Shown here one piece after another: positions 62,765 to 64,000 of a stretch of 64,000 nucleotides of DNA (position 1 is the stretch's first letter; each line of letters begins with the position of its first letter). The stretch lies in the NCBI GenBank assembly GCA_023443625.1, contig JAEZTQ010000100.1:4856-68855 (forward strand), written 5' to 3'. The notes below the pieces were generated by a model that searched no databases, was not told the origin of the DNA, and was given only the letters and a program-made list of their open reading frames with translations. The DNA comes from Bacillota bacterium. GTDB lineage: Bacteria > Bacillota_A > Clostridia > Lachnospirales > Lachnospiraceae. The position numbers were made by a program, and so were the translations under genes.

Positions 62765-63721
62765 ATGCCAGTTATAGATTTTAAAGAAATACCAGAAGCA
62801 CATATTGCTGATGGTAATCAAGATAGTTTTGAATTGTTTTGCCAAGAATTTTTAAAGTTCCAAGGACTAGAAATAATTTCTTCACCAGATAGAGGAGCGG
62901 ATGGTGGAGTGGATATACTATGTATTGAGAATAGAAAAGGTGGTTTTGGTACTACGCAGATTAAATGGTTAGTTAGCTGCAAACATAAGGCACATTCTGG
63001 TAGATCAGTAACACCTAATGATGAGCAAAACATTAGAGATAGATTGAGTCAGCATAGGGCAGATGGCTTTATTGGGTTTTATTCCACTTTGCCAAGTGCT
63101 GGATTGAATACTAGGTTAGATAGCTATAAGGACGATTTTGAAATTAAAGTTTTCAATAATGAAGAAATAGAAGAAAAATTATTAGAATCTCCTAAGGGGC
63201 AGTTTCTATTCAAAAGGTTTTTTAAAGCATCATATGAAGCATGGAACCGTAATAATGTTCAACCATCAATTTTATATTCAAAATATGAACCATTATACTG
63301 CTCAAATTGCGGTTTGGATATTCTTAGTCAAGATGTGATGCTAAAGAAGGGAGCTTTAATTGGAATGGTACGAGACCATAAATATTCTCGAGAACATGCG
63401 TACTATAAAGAGAAATTTGTAGATATGTATTTTGCATGTAAAGGTGTTTGTGATAACTCTCTTGAAGAAAAATATGAAAAGATGGGATTCATTTCTGATT
63501 GGAAAGATATAAATGACTTAAAAATACCAGTTGAATATATGCGTTGGATAATGGCGTTTTTGAACAATTTTCAAGATGGGACGATAGAAGTGGAGGATGT
63601 TGCTTTTGAAAAGTTGAAGAGAGCAATTATGTCCTTAGGACAATACACAATGAGAGATTTATCAGATGATGAATTAGCGCGTGAAGATATGCTAAATATG
63701 CTACCCGAGTGGCTAAGGTAG
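62765..63721 (+). CDS. Cassette 3: Mrr-like restriction endonuclease
   Basis: 318 aa from ATG 62765 (TTG 62759 possible). The N-terminal domain carries the PD-(D/E)xK set of Mrr-type enzymes: Glu28 in CQEFL, Asp50 in GADGGVDIL, and Lys73 in VSCKHK, with the family's RGADGGVD spelling. Two Cys pairs (CSNC, CKGVC) in the middle could bind zinc. The C-terminal region is unknown. It probably cleaves modified or foreign DNA. No methylase is present. The stop lies 15 bases before attC-like site 3. Confidence 0.75.
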   Translation: MPVIDFKEIPEAHIADGNQDSFELFCQEFLKFQGLEIISSPDRGADGGVDILCIENRKGGFGTTQIKWLVSCKHKAHSGRSVTPNDEQNIRDRLSQHRADGFIGFYSTLPSAGLNTRLDSYKDDFEIKVFNNEEIEEKLLESPKGQFLFKRFFKASYEAWNRNNVQPSILYSKYEPLYCSNCGLDILSQDVMLKKGALIGMVRDHKYSREHAYYKEKFVDMYFACKGVCDNSLEEKYEKMGFISDWKDINDLKIPVEYMRWIMAFLNNFQDGTIEVEDVAFEKLKRAIMSLGQYTMRDLSDDELAREDMLNMLPEWLR

Positions 63722-63736
63722 GCTTCTTTTGCATCC

Positions 63737-63831
63737 TATAACAAAGCATTCCTGTTCGCTACGCATATTCCTCAACCTAAGATAAGAGCTATCTAAGGTT
63801 GAGAAACATCAGGAATACATAGACGTTATAC
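63737..63831 (+). repeat. attC-like recombination site 3
   Basis: TATAAC (63737-63742), 5-base gap, ATTCCTG, unpaired stretch, a strong central stem CTCAACCT / AGGTTGAG, CAGGAAT (63810-63816), 8-base gap, GTTATAC (63825-63831). TATAAC and GTTATA are exact complements. TATAACAAA is also the start of Vibrio-type VCR attC sites. Confidence 0.78.
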
Positions 63832-63905
63832 GCAATATCAGTATGAGCATGGCTCTGTGGTCTTTAATTCGTTATTTGAATAGAGAATTATACGAAGTAA
63901 TGTGC

Positions 63906-63934
63906 AAAAAAAAATCACCTAATATTAATAGGTG
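63906..63934 (-). terminator. Minus-strand terminator at the right edge
   Basis: CACCTA / TAGGTG stem (63916-63934), followed on the minus strand by a nearly unbroken run of T (63914-63906). Confidence 0.75.
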
Positions 63935-63939
63935 TCAGC

Positions 63940-64000
63940 TTATATCTTATCAATTAATGGCACATTATTTCGTGTAATTCCAGAGTACGAAACTGCGGTT
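63940..64000 (-). CDS. End of an unidentified minus-strand gene
   Basis: Read on the minus strand, the frame open at the edge gives TAVSYSGITRNNVPLIDKI and stops (TAA, 63940-63942), just before a good terminator. The product is not recognisable from 19 residues. Confidence 0.4.
   Translation of the reverse strand, partial: TAVSYSGITRNNVPLIDKI

Noticed and set aside
60838..63721. Complete restriction-modification system
   Set aside because: No methyltransferase or specificity subunit is present, and each gene has its own attC-like site, so the three are not a single operon by layout.
61707..63831. CRISPR array or simple terminators
   Set aside because: The three palindromes are not short repeats with equal spacers, have no U-runs, differ in their centres and carry paired outer boxes; attC-like sites fit better.

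Overview
The window is AT-rich, and its gene content points to a spore-forming, plant-polysaccharide-degrading Clostridia, most likely a Lachnospiraceae (Lachnoclostridium / Clostridium phytofermentans type). The evidence is spoVG, a DnaD/DnaI-type primosome pair, BcrA-type ABC exporters, YesN/YesM systems, lplBC-type sugar ABC operons, GH51/GH43/GH50-like enzymes, and many TTG/GTG starts behind strong AGGAGG ribosome sites. No rRNA, tRNA or CRISPR array was seen.

Layout. 1-7.6 kb: the tail of an acidic LPXTG-like wall protein, a BlaI/BlaR1-like sensor pair without a beta-lactam-binding domain, an autoregulated TetR plus ABC exporter operon, and a secreted BACON-domain protein. 7.7-9.8 kb: a GNAT gene and an IS256-family element whose transposase has an in-frame stop. 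9.9-18.5 kb (minus strand): an arabinose-oligosaccharide operon (binding protein, two permeases, an 825-aa glycosidase-like protein, LacI regulator, GH51 arabinofuranosidase) with two LacI-type operators upstream. 18.7-29.3 kb: an exporter, an Ig-like surface protein, a lone holin, the YhaO/YhaN repair pair and a class A PBP.

29.4-41.8 kb is housekeeping: prs, dnaC/dnaI-like and dnaD-like genes and murC on the minus strand, then spoVG, pth, mfd and a PrsA-like foldase on the plus strand. A cluster of DnaA boxes flanks an AT-rich stretch between dnaD and murC. 42-46.3 kb: an SRAP protein, three copies of a ~94-bp double-hairpin repeat leading into split coaB and coaC genes, a P1-family peptidase and a transglutaminase-like protein. 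46.6-59.2 kb: a GH50-like enzyme with a dehydrogenase-like N-terminus, a decayed glycosidase fragment, a GH43 enzyme, a YesM/YesN two-component pair, and an lpl-type ABC operon with two paralogous binding proteins.

The right end (59.3-64 kb) is the most unusual part. A chemoreceptor-like N-terminus is fused in frame to the C-terminal part of a Tn7-type TnsC protein. Three single-gene units follow, encoding a GIY-YIG nuclease, a HEPN-like TIGR02391 protein and an Mrr-like endonuclease. Each is followed after 15-20 bases by a 95-132-bp imperfect palindrome with the architecture of an integron attC site. This looks like an integron-type cassette array (or an array lacking an integrase) carrying putative defence genes next to a Tn7-like remnant, which would be unusual for this kind of organism. 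No integrase gene lies inside the window.
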